Positions 24,926-33,864 of a DNA stretch of 64,000 bases are shown here, piece by piece (the first letter of the stretch is position 1; every line of letters starts with the position of its first letter). Position numbers and translations under genes: made by a program. The notes under the pieces are model-generated. The model worked only from the letters and a program-made list of their open reading frames with translations, was not told the origin of the DNA and ran no database searches. The DNA is from an uncultured Eubacteriales bacterium (GTDB taxonomy: Bacteria; Bacillota; Clostridia; Oscillospirales; Acutalibacteraceae). Where the stretch lies: the NCBI GenBank assembly GCA_934643185.1, contig CAKUBN010000001.1, positions 33,889 through 97,888 on the forward strand, read 5' to 3'.

Positions 24926-25588
24926 ATGATCCGCATTCTGATTGTGGAAGATGATGAAAATATCTCGAAAATGCTGGCCGCCACGCTCTCGATCGGCGAC
25001 TACGAATACGACCGCTGCGCAGACGGCGAAGAGGCCGTACAGACCATCATAAACGGCACGTATGACCTCATTTTGCTCGATGTGATGCTGCCCGGCATGG
25101 ACGGCTTTGCCGTTTTGGAGCACATCCGCGGGGAAAGCTGCGAAACGCCGGTGATTTTCCTGACGGCGCTCGGCGCGGTGGCGGACAAGGTAAAGGGTCT
25201 GCGCGGCGGCGCAGAGGATTACATTGTAAAGCCGTTTGAGCCCGTGGAGCTTTTGGCGCGCATTGAAGTGGTGCTGCGCCGCGCGGGCAAAAGCGAAATG
25301 CACCTGCGCTACGGCGATATTCAGGTGGACATTGAAAAGCACACGGCGCTGAAAAACGGCGTGCCCGTGGCGCTGACACCGAAGGAGTTTGACGTACTCG
25401 TCTTTTTCATGCGCAACCCGGACGTTGCCATCACGCGCGAGCAGCTGCTCTCGAACATTTGGGGCTTTGATTTCACCGGTGAATCGCGCAGTGTGGACAT
25501 TCACGTGCAGCAGGTGCGCCGCAAAATGGGATTGCAGGGCAAGCTTATCACCATTCCGAAGCTCGGCTACCGCTTAGAGCGCCGATAA
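24926..25588 (+). CDS. OmpR/PhoB-type response regulator
   Basis: 220 residues from ATG 24926 (GAGGAAG upstream). Receiver domain 1-115 with the acidic pocket VEDDEN (8-12), phosphoacceptor Asp52 in LILLDVMLPGMDG, and Lys near 102 in IVKPFEP. The C-terminal winged helix (about 125-220, ALTPKEFDVLVFFMRNPDVA) binds DNA. It lies 18 nt before its sensor kinase. Stimulus and target genes are unknown; the co-transcribed exported protein is a candidate partner. Confidence 0.93.
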   Translation: MIRILIVEDDENISKMLAATLSIGDYEYDRCADGEEAVQTIINGTYDLILLDVMLPGMDGFAVLEHIRGESCETPVIFLTALGAVADKVKGLRGGAEDYIVKPFEPVELLARIEVVLRRAGKSEMHLRYGDIQVDIEKHTALKNGVPVALTPKEFDVLVFFMRNPDVAITREQLLSNIWGFDFTGESRSVDIHVQQVRRKMGLQGKLITIPKLGYRLERR

Positions 25589-25606
25589 GCGTAAAGGAAG
25601 TCTTTT

Positions 25607-27196
25607 ATGAAGCTATGGCAAAAAATATCGCTCATTGCGCTCGTGTTCGTCACGCTCGCCGTGCAGCTCACGCAGTTTTACATACTGGATAGTCACTTTC
25701 GCAGTGCCATAGCCCGCGAGGTCAACTCCGCCGCTTCCGCACATTCGGCATTGGCGGCTTCGCTTTCCAACCACGCGGCGTATGAGCGTTTAAAGGCGAA
25801 CACGCTGTTTTTGAGCACCGATCAGCTGACAGATATGCTGAAGGATACCATTACGACAGACATTTCCACCGCGGACGTGATAGAAGTGAAAAAGGGCGGC
25901 AAGACCATCACGGCGGTCGGCACCGAGGTCTTGGACGGCGCTTCGTATGATTTAGCTTCCGTCAAGCCGAACGATGCCATTACGGACGGCAAAACGGTGA
26001 TCTTCGACGCCGGCGAAAAGACGTACCTTATGGTGGTCTCCATCATCAAGCTGGAAGCCATGTCGTATGAGCTGCGCACAGTGTATGACGTTACGAATGT
26101 GTATGACGAGCACGATGCCAACCTGAACAACGCGCGCATGTGGGGGCTTTGCTGCGGCGGCGGTATTTCCGTACTGCTGCTCATTTCCGTATTGGGATTT
26201 CTGCGCCCGTTAAAGCGCGCCGTGAAGACCATCGGCGCGGCGGCCGCGGGCGACTACACCGTGCGTATGCCCGAAAAGGGCAGCTCGGAGCTGAAAACGC
26301 TTGCACACAGCATCAACGAGATGACCGCTTCCATCAACGAGCGCGAGGAAAAGCTGCGCGGTATTGCAGAAAGCCGCAAGCGCTTTGCGGACGCCATGGC
26401 GCACGAGATGAAAACGCCGCTGACGAGCATTTTGGGCTTTGCGGATATTCTGCGCATCAAAAGCGTTGTCACGGACGAGCAGCGGCGCGACTTTGCCTCT
26501 GCCATTGTGGAGGAAGCCAAGCGCTTGCGCGGGCTTTCCGCAAAGCTTTTGACGCTGGCTTCTACCGATAACACCCCGCTCGATTTTGCGGATATTCCCG
26601 TGGCACAGCTTTTCTCCGATGTGCACGCCACCATGGCGCCGGTGCTCGGGCGGCGCGGCATCAAGCTGACAACGCTGCACAAAAACGCCGTGCTGCACAT
26701 TGACCGCGAGCTGTTTTTATCGCTGCTTTACAACCTCATCGATAACGCCGCGAAGGCTTCCCCGGACAATTCCGAAATCTGGCTCATTCAGTCCGAGCTG
26801 GACGGCCACACCGTGGTCTCCGTCATCGACCGCGGCACAGGCATGAAGCCCGATACCGTGCGCCGCGCGACGGAAGCATTCTACATGGAAGACAAAGCGC
26901 GCAGCCGCAAAGCGGGCGGTGCGGGTCTTGGCCTTGCGCTGTGCGATGATATTTGCCGCCGCCATGGAGCGCGCCTTGAAATTCGTTCCACGTACCAGAA
27001 GGGCACGACGATCATCATTCACATGAATGTGGCGCCCATCCCGAAGACGCAGGGCGACGAGCTGGAGGCGCTTTTGCAAAAGCGCCCGCCGCGCGAGAAA
27101 ACCCGCGATGCGGCCCGCAGCAAAGCGCGCGAGAAAGAACGCCAAAAGCGCAGAAAGCAGCGCGAGACCCGCTACAAAGGAGGCAGAACGATATGA
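25607..27196 (+). CDS. Membrane sensor histidine kinase
   Basis: 529 residues. Two transmembrane helices (about 6-27 and 178-199) enclose an extracytoplasmic sensor of about 150 residues. HAMP follows (200-252), then the dimerisation/phosphoacceptor box FADAMAHEMKTPLTSILGFA (His266), and HATPase_c with an N box (NLIDNAAKAS) and GAGLGLALCDDICRRHG. The last 40 residues are an unusually basic tail (RSKAREKERQKRRKQRETRY). It overlaps the next gene by 4 nt (ATGA), so the exported protein is translationally coupled to the kinase. Confidence 0.93.
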   Translation: MKLWQKISLIALVFVTLAVQLTQFYILDSHFRSAIAREVNSAASAHSALAASLSNHAAYERLKANTLFLSTDQLTDMLKDTITTDISTADVIEVKKGGKTITAVGTEVLDGASYDLASVKPNDAITDGKTVIFDAGEKTYLMVVSIIKLEAMSYELRTVYDVTNVYDEHDANLNNARMWGLCCGGGISVLLLISVLGFLRPLKRAVKTIGAAAAGDYTVRMPEKGSSELKTLAHSINEMTASINEREEKLRGIAESRKRFADAMAHEMKTPLTSILGFADILRIKSVVTDEQRRDFASAIVEEAKRLRGLSAKLLTLASTDNTPLDFADIPVAQLFSDVHATMAPVLGRRGIKLTTLHKNAVLHIDRELFLSLLYNLIDNAAKASPDNSEIWLIQSELDGHTVVSVIDRGTGMKPDTVRRATEAFYMEDKARSRKAGGAGLGLALCDDICRRHGARLEIRSTYQKGTTIIIHMNVAPIPKTQGDELEALLQKRPPREKTRDAARSKAREKERQKRRKQRETRYKGGRTI

Positions 27197-28302
27197 AACG
27201 CAACATTTTTCTCTCTGCTTTTCTGCCCATCCTCCTTTGCGCCGCCATTTTGACGCTCGGCTATTTCTCCCCCACCCTGTACAGCCGCGTGATGCCGAAC
27301 TTTAAAAACAAGGAAAGCGCCGCGCAGATCACCGGCGCGGAAAGCCCGCTGTATTTGGAGGACCCTTCCAGCCTCGTTCTGCCGCCTTGGAATGATATTG
27401 ATGATTCTAAATCGCAGTTGTACGCCGCCGACAACAACTCTGTTCCGTATTCCATAAAAATGCGTATTACAGACGACCTGCAAATGTATGCCGAAAATAC
27501 CGGCGACAGTCGTTTCTATACCTATAACAATCAGCTGCAAAACCCTTATGCTTATATTGACATGTCCGATCTTTACGTGCGCAGCATTATTGAACCCTGT
27601 TTAAAGGGATGCACCATCAATGACAACATGCAGTTTTCCGGCTATATGCACACGTATGACCCAAACGATAATTTCTCCACGCCGCCAAAATACATTTACG
27701 CTCAGAATGTGACGGTAAAGACCAAAGAGGGCAGAGATTTCCTTGTGGATTTTGTCTTCACTCCCATATCCGGCATTCCGCTGTATGTACACGCCACGGA
27801 AATAGATGCCCAAACGGCTGCTTTCCCGGAGGACAGCGAGTTTTTCAACTTGGCCGTCGTCGCGCTTTTTGAAGCTACGCATGCAGAAGCAGACGCAGAC
27901 GAATTCACAAGTCAGGTTGAAAGCTATTATACGTCGGATAAATACACTTCTCTCATCGCCTCTTTCTACGATTTTCCCGCGCATTTATTTTCTTTTCCGT
28001 CTGATACGACCCCGGAAGAAGATTGGCGAGTTGAACTGCTTGCGGGTTTACGAGACAACATGTATGACATGATGTATAACTTTGCATACAGTATTGATTC
28101 TGCCTCCTCCATCGATTACCGCGATGAATCTTTGATCGTTCTGCGCAATGATATTGGCTACACCATGACGGTTTTCTATGATGCAATTTCCGAGAGCATT
28201 ACCGGTTACGGTTTGGATCCTTCAAACCCTGACGTTTACCGTACGGAGCCCTTTTTATTCGGTGAAACCGCCTATCAAGGAGCTTACATTTACGACGGCT
28301 GA
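27193..28302 (+). CDS. Exported protein of unknown function coupled to the sensor kinase
   Basis: 369 residues. It starts with MKRNIFLSAFLPILLCAAIL, a signal peptide or N-terminal anchor without a lipobox, so the rest should be extracytoplasmic. No family was recognised. The mature part is acidic, rich in Asp/Tyr/Ser, with two cysteines (EPCLKGC) about 140 residues in. Codon use changes within the gene: the first 60-65 codons are GC-rich like the neighbours, while 27390-28302 drops to about 44% GC by eye. That suggests a mosaic of host 5' end and imported 3' part. ATGA overlap with the kinase implies shared expression; it could be the ligand-sensing or target protein of the system. A terminator follows at 28340. 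Confidence 0.75.
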   Translation: MKRNIFLSAFLPILLCAAILTLGYFSPTLYSRVMPNFKNKESAAQITGAESPLYLEDPSSLVLPPWNDIDDSKSQLYAADNNSVPYSIKMRITDDLQMYAENTGDSRFYTYNNQLQNPYAYIDMSDLYVRSIIEPCLKGCTINDNMQFSGYMHTYDPNDNFSTPPKYIYAQNVTVKTKEGRDFLVDFVFTPISGIPLYVHATEIDAQTAAFPEDSEFFNLAVVALFEATHAEADADEFTSQVESYYTSDKYTSLIASFYDFPAHLFSFPSDTTPEEDWRVELLAGLRDNMYDMMYNFAYSIDSASSIDYRDESLIVLRNDIGYTMTVFYDAISESITGYGLDPSNPDVYRTEPFLFGETAYQGAYIYDG

Positions 28303-28339
28303 CCCCCTCTATTCCTAAAAAACTAAAAGCCAAACACCC

Positions 28340-28387
28340 GTCCCCCGCAATTTTGCAACTTTTTTGCAGTTTGCGGGGGACTTTTTT
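28340..28387 (+). terminator. Rho-independent terminator
   Basis: Perfect stem GTCCCCCGCAA / TTGCGGGGGAC (28340-28350 with 28371-28381) then TTTTTT. It closes the two-component operon. Confidence 0.88.
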
Positions 28388-28436
28388 GCGTCTTTTTCGG
28401 TATAGTTAAAACAGAAAAAGGAGAGGGGCGAACCGC

Positions 28437-29177
28437 ATGACCGATACAAAACAAACTGCGTGCGCTTTTGCGCGCCCCGCGCTGAACGCGAACACCTTAA
28501 AGCTCATCGCGGTCCTCGCCATGGTGCTGGACCACGCCGCCACCGTGTTTTTGCCGGATACCGCGCCCGCCGCACTGTTTTTCCACGCCGTGGGGCAGAT
28601 CGCCGCGCCCATCATGTGCTTTTTCATTGCAGAGGGCTACGCGCACACCTCAAACCTGAAAAAATACCTGCTGCGGCTTTTTATTGCGGCGGTCATCTCT
28701 CACGTGCCGTATGCGCTATGCTTTAAATTCACCGTTTGGGAGTTCTGGTACGTGACGGGCGTTTTGTGGGGGCTCTTTTTGGGGCTGCTCGCCGTAACGC
28801 TGTGGAAAAAGCTGCGCGCGCCGATTTTGGTGCGGCTGATGCTCCTCGGGCTGTGCTGCCTGCTCGCCTATCCCGCAAACTGGAACTACATCGCCGTGCT
28901 GTGGATCTTCGGCTTTGCCGTCTTTCGGGAAAGCCCCAAGAAGCAGTGGGTGTTTTTCGGGCTCATCACGCTGCTGTATATCGCGCAGTATTTCGTTTAC
29001 GGCTCCACGCTGCCCGTGTGGCTCAGGCCGTTCGTGCTGCTCTGCGTGCCGCTTCTGCTGTGCTACGACCACACGCTCGGCCGCCGCAATAAGTTTTTAC
29101 AGTGGGGGTACTACCTGTTTTACCCCGTTCACCTGCTCATGCTGGCCGCTTTAAGAGAAATTTTCACGCGGTTATAA
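28437..29177 (+). CDS. TraX-like integral membrane protein
   Basis: 246 residues with about seven hydrophobic helices. The start LNANTLKLIAVLAMVLDHAA, followed by HAVGQIAAPIMCFFIAEGYAHTSN, is typical of the TraX family, named after the F-plasmid pilin acetylase. In chromosomal Firmicute copies the role is uncertain; an acyltransferase-type function on surface material is plausible. No conjugation genes are nearby, so a pilus role is unlikely. It is followed 24 nt later by the C39-like gene. Confidence 0.8.
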   Translation: MTDTKQTACAFARPALNANTLKLIAVLAMVLDHAATVFLPDTAPAALFFHAVGQIAAPIMCFFIAEGYAHTSNLKKYLLRLFIAAVISHVPYALCFKFTVWEFWYVTGVLWGLFLGLLAVTLWKKLRAPILVRLMLLGLCCLLAYPANWNYIAVLWIFGFAVFRESPKKQWVFFGLITLLYIAQYFVYGSTLPVWLRPFVLLCVPLLLCYDHTLGRRNKFLQWGYYLFYPVHLLMLAALREIFTRL

Positions 29178-29201
29178 GGACTTTTAAAAAGGGGGATCTT
29201 T

Positions 29202-30011
29202 ATGCAAACGCGCAAAAATACAAATTTAATGCCTGAAAGCTTTCGGCGCACGCCCATGCCGCGCTATCAAAAACACCGCATGCGGCGGCGCATACGTTTT
29301 TTGTGCCTTTTGCCGGTGCTGCTCGTATTCGGCGTGCTTTGTGCCGCGCTGCTGCGCTTTACGCCCGCGCTCGCCTACGCCGATATTTTCCCCGCGCAGG
29401 CTTCCACCCGCCGTATTAAAGACGTGCCGTACATTTCGCAGCTGCCAACGCTCCCCACGGGCTGCGAAAGCGCCGGTGCCGCCATGCTGTTAAACTACTA
29501 CGGCTACACCATCATGGCGGAGGAATTCGCCGCCTCTTACCTTCCCACGGGCGACGCGCCGCACACGGACGAAAGCGGCGACCGCGTCGGCTGCGACCCG
29601 TGGGAAGCATTCCCCGGCGACCCCTTTTCGGAGACCGGCTGGGGCTGCTACTCCACCGTCATCGAGCGCGCCATAGATGATTTTCTCGCCGGCACCGGCT
29701 GTCGCGCCGAGCGCCTGAGCGGTGTGCCGCTTTACCGCCTACAAAACTACATCGACAACAACACCCCGGTGATGATCTGGGCGACCATCGACATGGAGAC
29801 GCCGATCGAAAGCGACGTTTGGACCGTGCCGGAGACCGGCCGGGAGATCACGTGGGTCTACCCCATGCACGCGCTCGTCCTCACGGGCTACGACGAAAAC
29901 GGCTACTATTTCAACGACCCTCTCGCCGGGCAGGACGTCTACTACGACAAAGACAGCGTAGAGACTGCCTACACCGCCCTTTTCGAGCAGGCCATTATCC
30001 TGACAACCTGA
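29202..30011 (+). CDS. Membrane-anchored C39-like (papain-fold) protein
   Basis: 269 residues. A very basic N-terminus (RYQKHRMRRRIR) precedes one transmembrane helix (about 32-52), placing the rest outside. The domain from about 72 has DVPYISQLPTLPTGCESAGA with candidate nucleophile Cys88. Further on is YPMHALVLTGYD (His223), followed by GYYFNDPLAG, the pattern of the C39_2 family. It is probably a surface cysteine peptidase or amidase-like enzyme; the substrate is unknown. ATG follows GGGGGA by 7 nt. Confidence 0.8.
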   Translation: MQTRKNTNLMPESFRRTPMPRYQKHRMRRRIRFLCLLPVLLVFGVLCAALLRFTPALAYADIFPAQASTRRIKDVPYISQLPTLPTGCESAGAAMLLNYYGYTIMAEEFAASYLPTGDAPHTDESGDRVGCDPWEAFPGDPFSETGWGCYSTVIERAIDDFLAGTGCRAERLSGVPLYRLQNYIDNNTPVMIWATIDMETPIESDVWTVPETGREITWVYPMHALVLTGYDENGYYFNDPLAGQDVYYDKDSVETAYTALFEQAIILTT

Positions 30012-30040
30012 ACACCCCAAAACTTACTTCCTCCGCATAC

Positions 30041-30088
30041 AAAAATCCCCGCACAGGCTTTTAATGAACAGCGCTGTGCGGGGATTTG
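30041..30088. terminator. Convergent (bidirectional) terminator
   Basis: Stem AATCCCCGCACAG / CTGTGCGGGGATT (30044-30056 with 30074-30086). The minus-strand reading is followed by TTTTTG and serves the Clp gene ending at 30101. On the plus strand it follows the C39-like gene. Confidence 0.8.
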
Positions 30089-30100
30089 CGGTTTATAAGG

Positions 30101-32371
30101 TTAGATGGACTCCACGTCGATCTCGCCGTCCTTTTCGGTGACGAGAATACCGGTGACGTTGCCTTCGCCTTTCTCGACGATGAGGGACGCGATTTTGTCT
30201 TCCACCGTGCGGCGGATGGTGTTGCGGATGTCGCGGGCGCCGCTCTTGCCGCCTACGGCACGATGCGCGATGTTCGCGACGGCTTCGTCCGTCCAGCGCA
30301 GCGTGATACCACGCTCATTAAGCGTGCCGACGTACTCGTTCAGCATGAGCACCGCGATCTTCTTGTAGTCCTCCTCATTCAGCGGGCGGAAGACGACGAT
30401 CTCATCGATGCGGCTCAGGAACTCGGGACGCAGGAAATCAGACAGCGCGCGCATGGCCTTTTCGCGGCTGATGTCCGCGCTGGTGCGGTTGAAGCCGACG
30501 AGCGCCTCGCGGCTGTTGCTGCCCGCGTTGGAGGTCATGACGATGACGGTGTTCTCAAAGTTCACCGTGCGGCCGTGGGCATCCGTAATGCGGCCTTCGT
30601 CGAGAATCTGCAGCAGGATGTTCATGACGTCCGGGTGTGCCTTCTCGATCTCATCGAAGAGCAGAACGGAATACGGGCGGCGGCGCACCTTTTCGGTGAG
30701 CTGACCGGCTTCGTCGTAACCGACATAGCCCGGGGGCGAGCCGATGATCTTCGAGACGGAGTGCTTTTCCATGAACTCCGACATATCGAGGCGGATGAGC
30801 GTCTCCGGGGAATCAAACAGCTCCTTGGAGAGCACGCGCACGAGCTCTGTTTTACCAGTGCCGGTGGGGCCGACAAAGATGAACGAGGCCGGGCGGCGGC
30901 GCGGGTTGATCTGCACGCGGCTGCGGCGAATGGCAGCGGAAACGGCCTTTACGGCCTCCTCCTGCCCCACGATGTGCTCGCTCAGCTTTTCTTCCAAGTG
31001 GGCAAGCTTACCGAGCTCGCTCTGCTCGATCTTCGCGGCAGGGATGCCCGTCCAAAGCTCGATGACATAGGCGAGGTCCGCTTCCGTTACCGGCGCGGTG
31101 ACTTCGTTCGGGTCGAATGCGGCAAGCTCTTTTTCGAGCGCCGCCACTTTATATTTCGCTTCGGCGAGCGCTTCATAATCCACATTCTCCGCGCCCTCGA
31201 TCTCGGCTTCCGCCTTGCGCTGCTTTTCAAGCTTCAGGCTCGCGTCTTCGTAATCCGCAAGCTTTTTGTTGCGCAGCGCAGCGCAGGCGCACGCCTCATC
31301 CAGAAGGTCTATGGCCTTATCCGGCAGGTATCGGTCGCTGATATAGCGCTCGGAAAGCACGACGATGCGCTTCGCGATCTGGTCGGATACGCGCACGTTA
31401 TGATATTTTTCGTAGTAATTCTTGATGCCGCGGATGATATTCGTTGCGTCGTCGATGGACGGCTCCGTCACGGTAACGGGCTGGAAACGGCGCTCCAGTG
31501 CGGCATCCTTTTCGATGTATTTGCGGTACTCGGAGAACGTCGTCGCGCCGATGACCTGAATTTCGCCGCGGGACAGCGCGGGCTTTAAGATATTCGCCGC
31601 GTTCATGCTGCCCTCGGCATCGCCTGTGCCGACGAGGTTATGCACCTCATCGATGAAGAGGATGATATTGCCGTCCTGCTTCACTTCGTCCACAAGGCCC
31701 TTGATGCGGCTTTCAAACTGGCCGCGGAACTGCGTGCCGGCCACAAGCGCTGTAAGGTCCAGCAGCTGTACTTCCTTTTTGCGCAGCTTTGCGGGCACTT
31801 CGCCTGCGGCAATGCGCAGCGCAAGGCCCTCTGCAACAGCCGTTTTACCGACGCCCGGCTCACCGATGAGGCACGGGTTATTCTTCGTGCGGCGGGACAA
31901 AATCTGCACCACGCGCTCGATCTCGCGCTCGCGGCCGATGATGGCATCCAGCTCGCCGTTTCTCGCCTTCATGGTGAGGTCGGTACAGTAAGCCGCAATG
32001 TGCTTGCGCTTCGATTTGTGGAAGTTCTCCTTCTTTTTCTTGTCGTTCGGCTGGCTTTCGCGGGTCTCCGGCTCTGTGCCGTCGCCGTTGGCGTTCATGC
32101 CGAGCTGCCCGAGCAGCTCAGACGGGAACGGCACAGCGCCGCCCGGCTCAAAGCTGCCGTCGTCGGACATCGACATCAGGTCGTTCATGCTTTCGGTCAT
32201 GGCCTCCAGCTGCTCCTCCGTGATGCCCATTTTCTCCATAATATCATTCACCGGCTTAATGCCGAGCTCTTTTGCGCAGACAAGGCAATAGCCCTGCGTG
32301 GCGTTCATATCCGTAGAAGGGGAAACGAACACGACCGCAGGCCGTTTCTTGCAGCGTGTACACATCATCAT
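30101..32371 (-). CDS. Clp/Hsp100 AAA+ ATPase with N-terminal zinc finger (ClpC/ClpE-like)
   Basis: 756 residues from the ATG with AAAGGA 8 nt upstream; two codons earlier is an alternative. Instead of the usual Clp_N repeats it begins with a CxxC...CxxC finger (Cys4, 7, 29, 32), as in ClpE, then a linker of about 80 residues. The first AAA+ module has GEPGVGKT (about 170-177), IILFIDEVHNLVG and a short M domain. The second has GPTGTGKTELVR, LLFDEIEKAHPDV and SRIDEIVVF. It unfolds proteins for ClpP or acts as a chaperone. It follows pgsA by 27 nt. No CtsR box was seen. Confidence 0.9.
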   Translation of the reverse strand: MMMCTRCKKRPAVVFVSPSTDMNATQGYCLVCAKELGIKPVNDIMEKMGITEEQLEAMTESMNDLMSMSDDGSFEPGGAVPFPSELLGQLGMNANGDGTEPETRESQPNDKKKKENFHKSKRKHIAAYCTDLTMKARNGELDAIIGREREIERVVQILSRRTKNNPCLIGEPGVGKTAVAEGLALRIAAGEVPAKLRKKEVQLLDLTALVAGTQFRGQFESRIKGLVDEVKQDGNIILFIDEVHNLVGTGDAEGSMNAANILKPALSRGEIQVIGATTFSEYRKYIEKDAALERRFQPVTVTEPSIDDATNIIRGIKNYYEKYHNVRVSDQIAKRIVVLSERYISDRYLPDKAIDLLDEACACAALRNKKLADYEDASLKLEKQRKAEAEIEGAENVDYEALAEAKYKVAALEKELAAFDPNEVTAPVTEADLAYVIELWTGIPAAKIEQSELGKLAHLEEKLSEHIVGQEEAVKAVSAAIRRSRVQINPRRRPASFIFVGPTGTGKTELVRVLSKELFDSPETLIRLDMSEFMEKHSVSKIIGSPPGYVGYDEAGQLTEKVRRRPYSVLLFDEIEKAHPDVMNILLQILDEGRITDAHGRTVNFENTVIVMTSNAGSNSREALVGFNRTSADISREKAMRALSDFLRPEFLSRIDEIVVFRPLNEEDYKKIAVLMLNEYVGTLNERGITLRWTDEAVANIAHRAVGGKSGARDIRNTIRRTVEDKIASLIVEKGEGNVTGILVTEKDGEIDVESI

Positions 32372-32398
32372 AGACATTTTCCTTTCCGGCGCAGACCG

Positions 32399-33055
32399 TT
32401 ATTTTTTCGGTGTGCGCTCTTTCTTTGCCCGCATTTCTTCGGGCAGGTTCAAATCGTATTTGCCGTCGGTCGATCTCAAAATTTCGCGGAACACGCCGAA
32501 ATATCGAATGAACGTGTACACCATGAAGCCCGCCGTGATGACGAGTGCCGTGGTGGACGTGATATTGAACGTGCTCTCGGAAACATTCATAAAGCCGTCC
32601 ATGACGACGATGAGCCCGATGGCGATATAAAACAGTGTGGTGGAAACCTTGCCGTACCACTTTGCCGCGCACGGCTTTTTGCCGTTTTTCAGCAAATAGC
32701 ACGCGCCGCACAGCATGACGAGCTCCTTTAAGACGAGCAGCGCCAAAAGCGGCCAAATGGACGGGTAGCGCACGGCGATGCAGATGGCCACCGTGCCCTG
32801 CGTCAGCTTATCGGCTAACGGGTCCAGCATTTTGCCAAGCTCCGTGATCTGGTTGAAGCGCCGCGCGATCATGCCGTCCAGCGCATCGGAAAGGCCGGAA
32901 AGCCCCAGCGCGACGATGGCCGCCGCAAGGTTGCCTTTCAGAAAAAAATACGCAAAAAACGGGATGACCAAAATGCGGAACACAGACATGGCGTTTGGCA
33001 CCGTTAAATTCTGATTGATGGGTTTCTTTGTCTTTTGGCTTTTGTCAGCAGACAT
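32399..33055 (-). CDS. pgsA: CDP-diacylglycerol-glycerol-3-phosphate 3-phosphatidyltransferase
   Basis: Membrane enzyme making phosphatidylglycerol phosphate, the committed step to PG and cardiolipin. 218 residues. The CDP-alcohol phosphatidyltransferase motif D-G-x2-A-R-x8-G-x3-D-x3-D is intact at residues 60-82 (DGMIAR...G74...D78...D82). Several transmembrane helices are present. The N-terminus is extended by about 15 charged residues, and the C-terminus ends basic. ATG with AAAGGA upstream. Confidence 0.93.
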   Translation of the reverse strand: MSADKSQKTKKPINQNLTVPNAMSVFRILVIPFFAYFFLKGNLAAAIVALGLSGLSDALDGMIARRFNQITELGKMLDPLADKLTQGTVAICIAVRYPSIWPLLALLVLKELVMLCGACYLLKNGKKPCAAKWYGKVSTTLFYIAIGLIVVMDGFMNVSESTFNITSTTALVITAGFMVYTFIRYFGVFREILRSTDGKYDLNLPEEMRAKKERTPKK

Positions 33056-33107
33056 AGTCTAATTCCTTTCCCTTACGAATTTCCTGATCTCCTTTTTAAC
33101 CGTTTAC

Positions 33108-33800
33108 TCACTGCATCAAGTGGTAAGCGGGGTTAAAGCTGCCAAGCAGCTTCAATAGCATGGACGTGTTCTCAAACGATTGCACCTTCACCTGCTGCGC
33201 CTCGCTCAGCATGGGCACAAACACCTGCGTGCACGCAAGGATGACCCACAAAATGAGCACGAGCATCAAAACATCGAACACTGCGCCGAGCGCGCCGTTG
33301 ATGCCGCTTAAAACCGGCAGCGAGAAAACGCCCGTCAAAAGCGTTGCAACTGCCCGCAGCACCACGATGAACAGCACGAACAGCACCAGCATAACGAACA
33401 CACCGATGACGCTGATAAGCATGGGGCTGAGCGCATCCGTAATGCCCTCCGCGATGGTGTCTGTCTGATCCTGCACCTGCGCCATGATACTGCCCTGCGT
33501 GATGCCGGCGGCCTCGAGCGCACGCTGGATGAGCTCCGGGAACGCATCGAAAACGGTGTTCACCGCTTCGCCTGCGCCAAGCCCAATGACCGCCGCGGAG
33601 ATCTTCTCCACGAGCGAGGGACGAAAGAACGTTGTAAAGATCCACTCTGCCACGGGGCTGCTCAAAATGCCGGCCGCAATCATGGCGATGAGTGCGCCGC
33701 AGAAGTCAAAGCATGCTCTGAAAAAGCCTTTTTTCGCACCGATGACGGCCGCGATGACGACAAGCACCACAACGGCAATGTCAAATATCCATCCCAACAA
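33108..33800 (-). CDS. CvpA-family membrane protein
   Basis: 230 residues from a TTG start (33798-33800) preceded by AAAGGAG at 8 nt; an ATG 8 codons upstream would place that ribosome site inside the gene. Four hydrophobic segments (about 3-25, 27-47, 128-160, 175-200) enclose a soluble loop. The start WIFDIAVVVLVVIAAVIGAK followed by KGFFRA is the CvpA/colicin V production family pattern. Its molecular role is unknown; homologues influence envelope integrity. Divided from pgsA by 52 nt. Confidence 0.75.
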   Translation of the reverse strand: MLGWIFDIAVVVLVVIAAVIGAKKGFFRACFDFCGALIAMIAAGILSSPVAEWIFTTFFRPSLVEKISAAVIGLGAGEAVNTVFDAFPELIQRALEAAGITQGSIMAQVQDQTDTIAEGITDALSPMLISVIGVFVMLVLFVLFIVVLRAVATLLTGVFSLPVLSGINGALGAVFDVLMLVLILWVILACTQVFVPMLSEAQQVKVQSFENTSMLLKLLGSFNPAYHLMQ

Positions 33801-33864
33801 AAAACACTCTCCTTTTTCCGGCACGCCTGCCGCGCGCCGTATGCAATACAGTGATTATACCACA

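Noticed and set aside
30086..31588. 500-codon open frame opposite the Clp gene
   Set aside because: Antisense shadow running through the convergent terminator.
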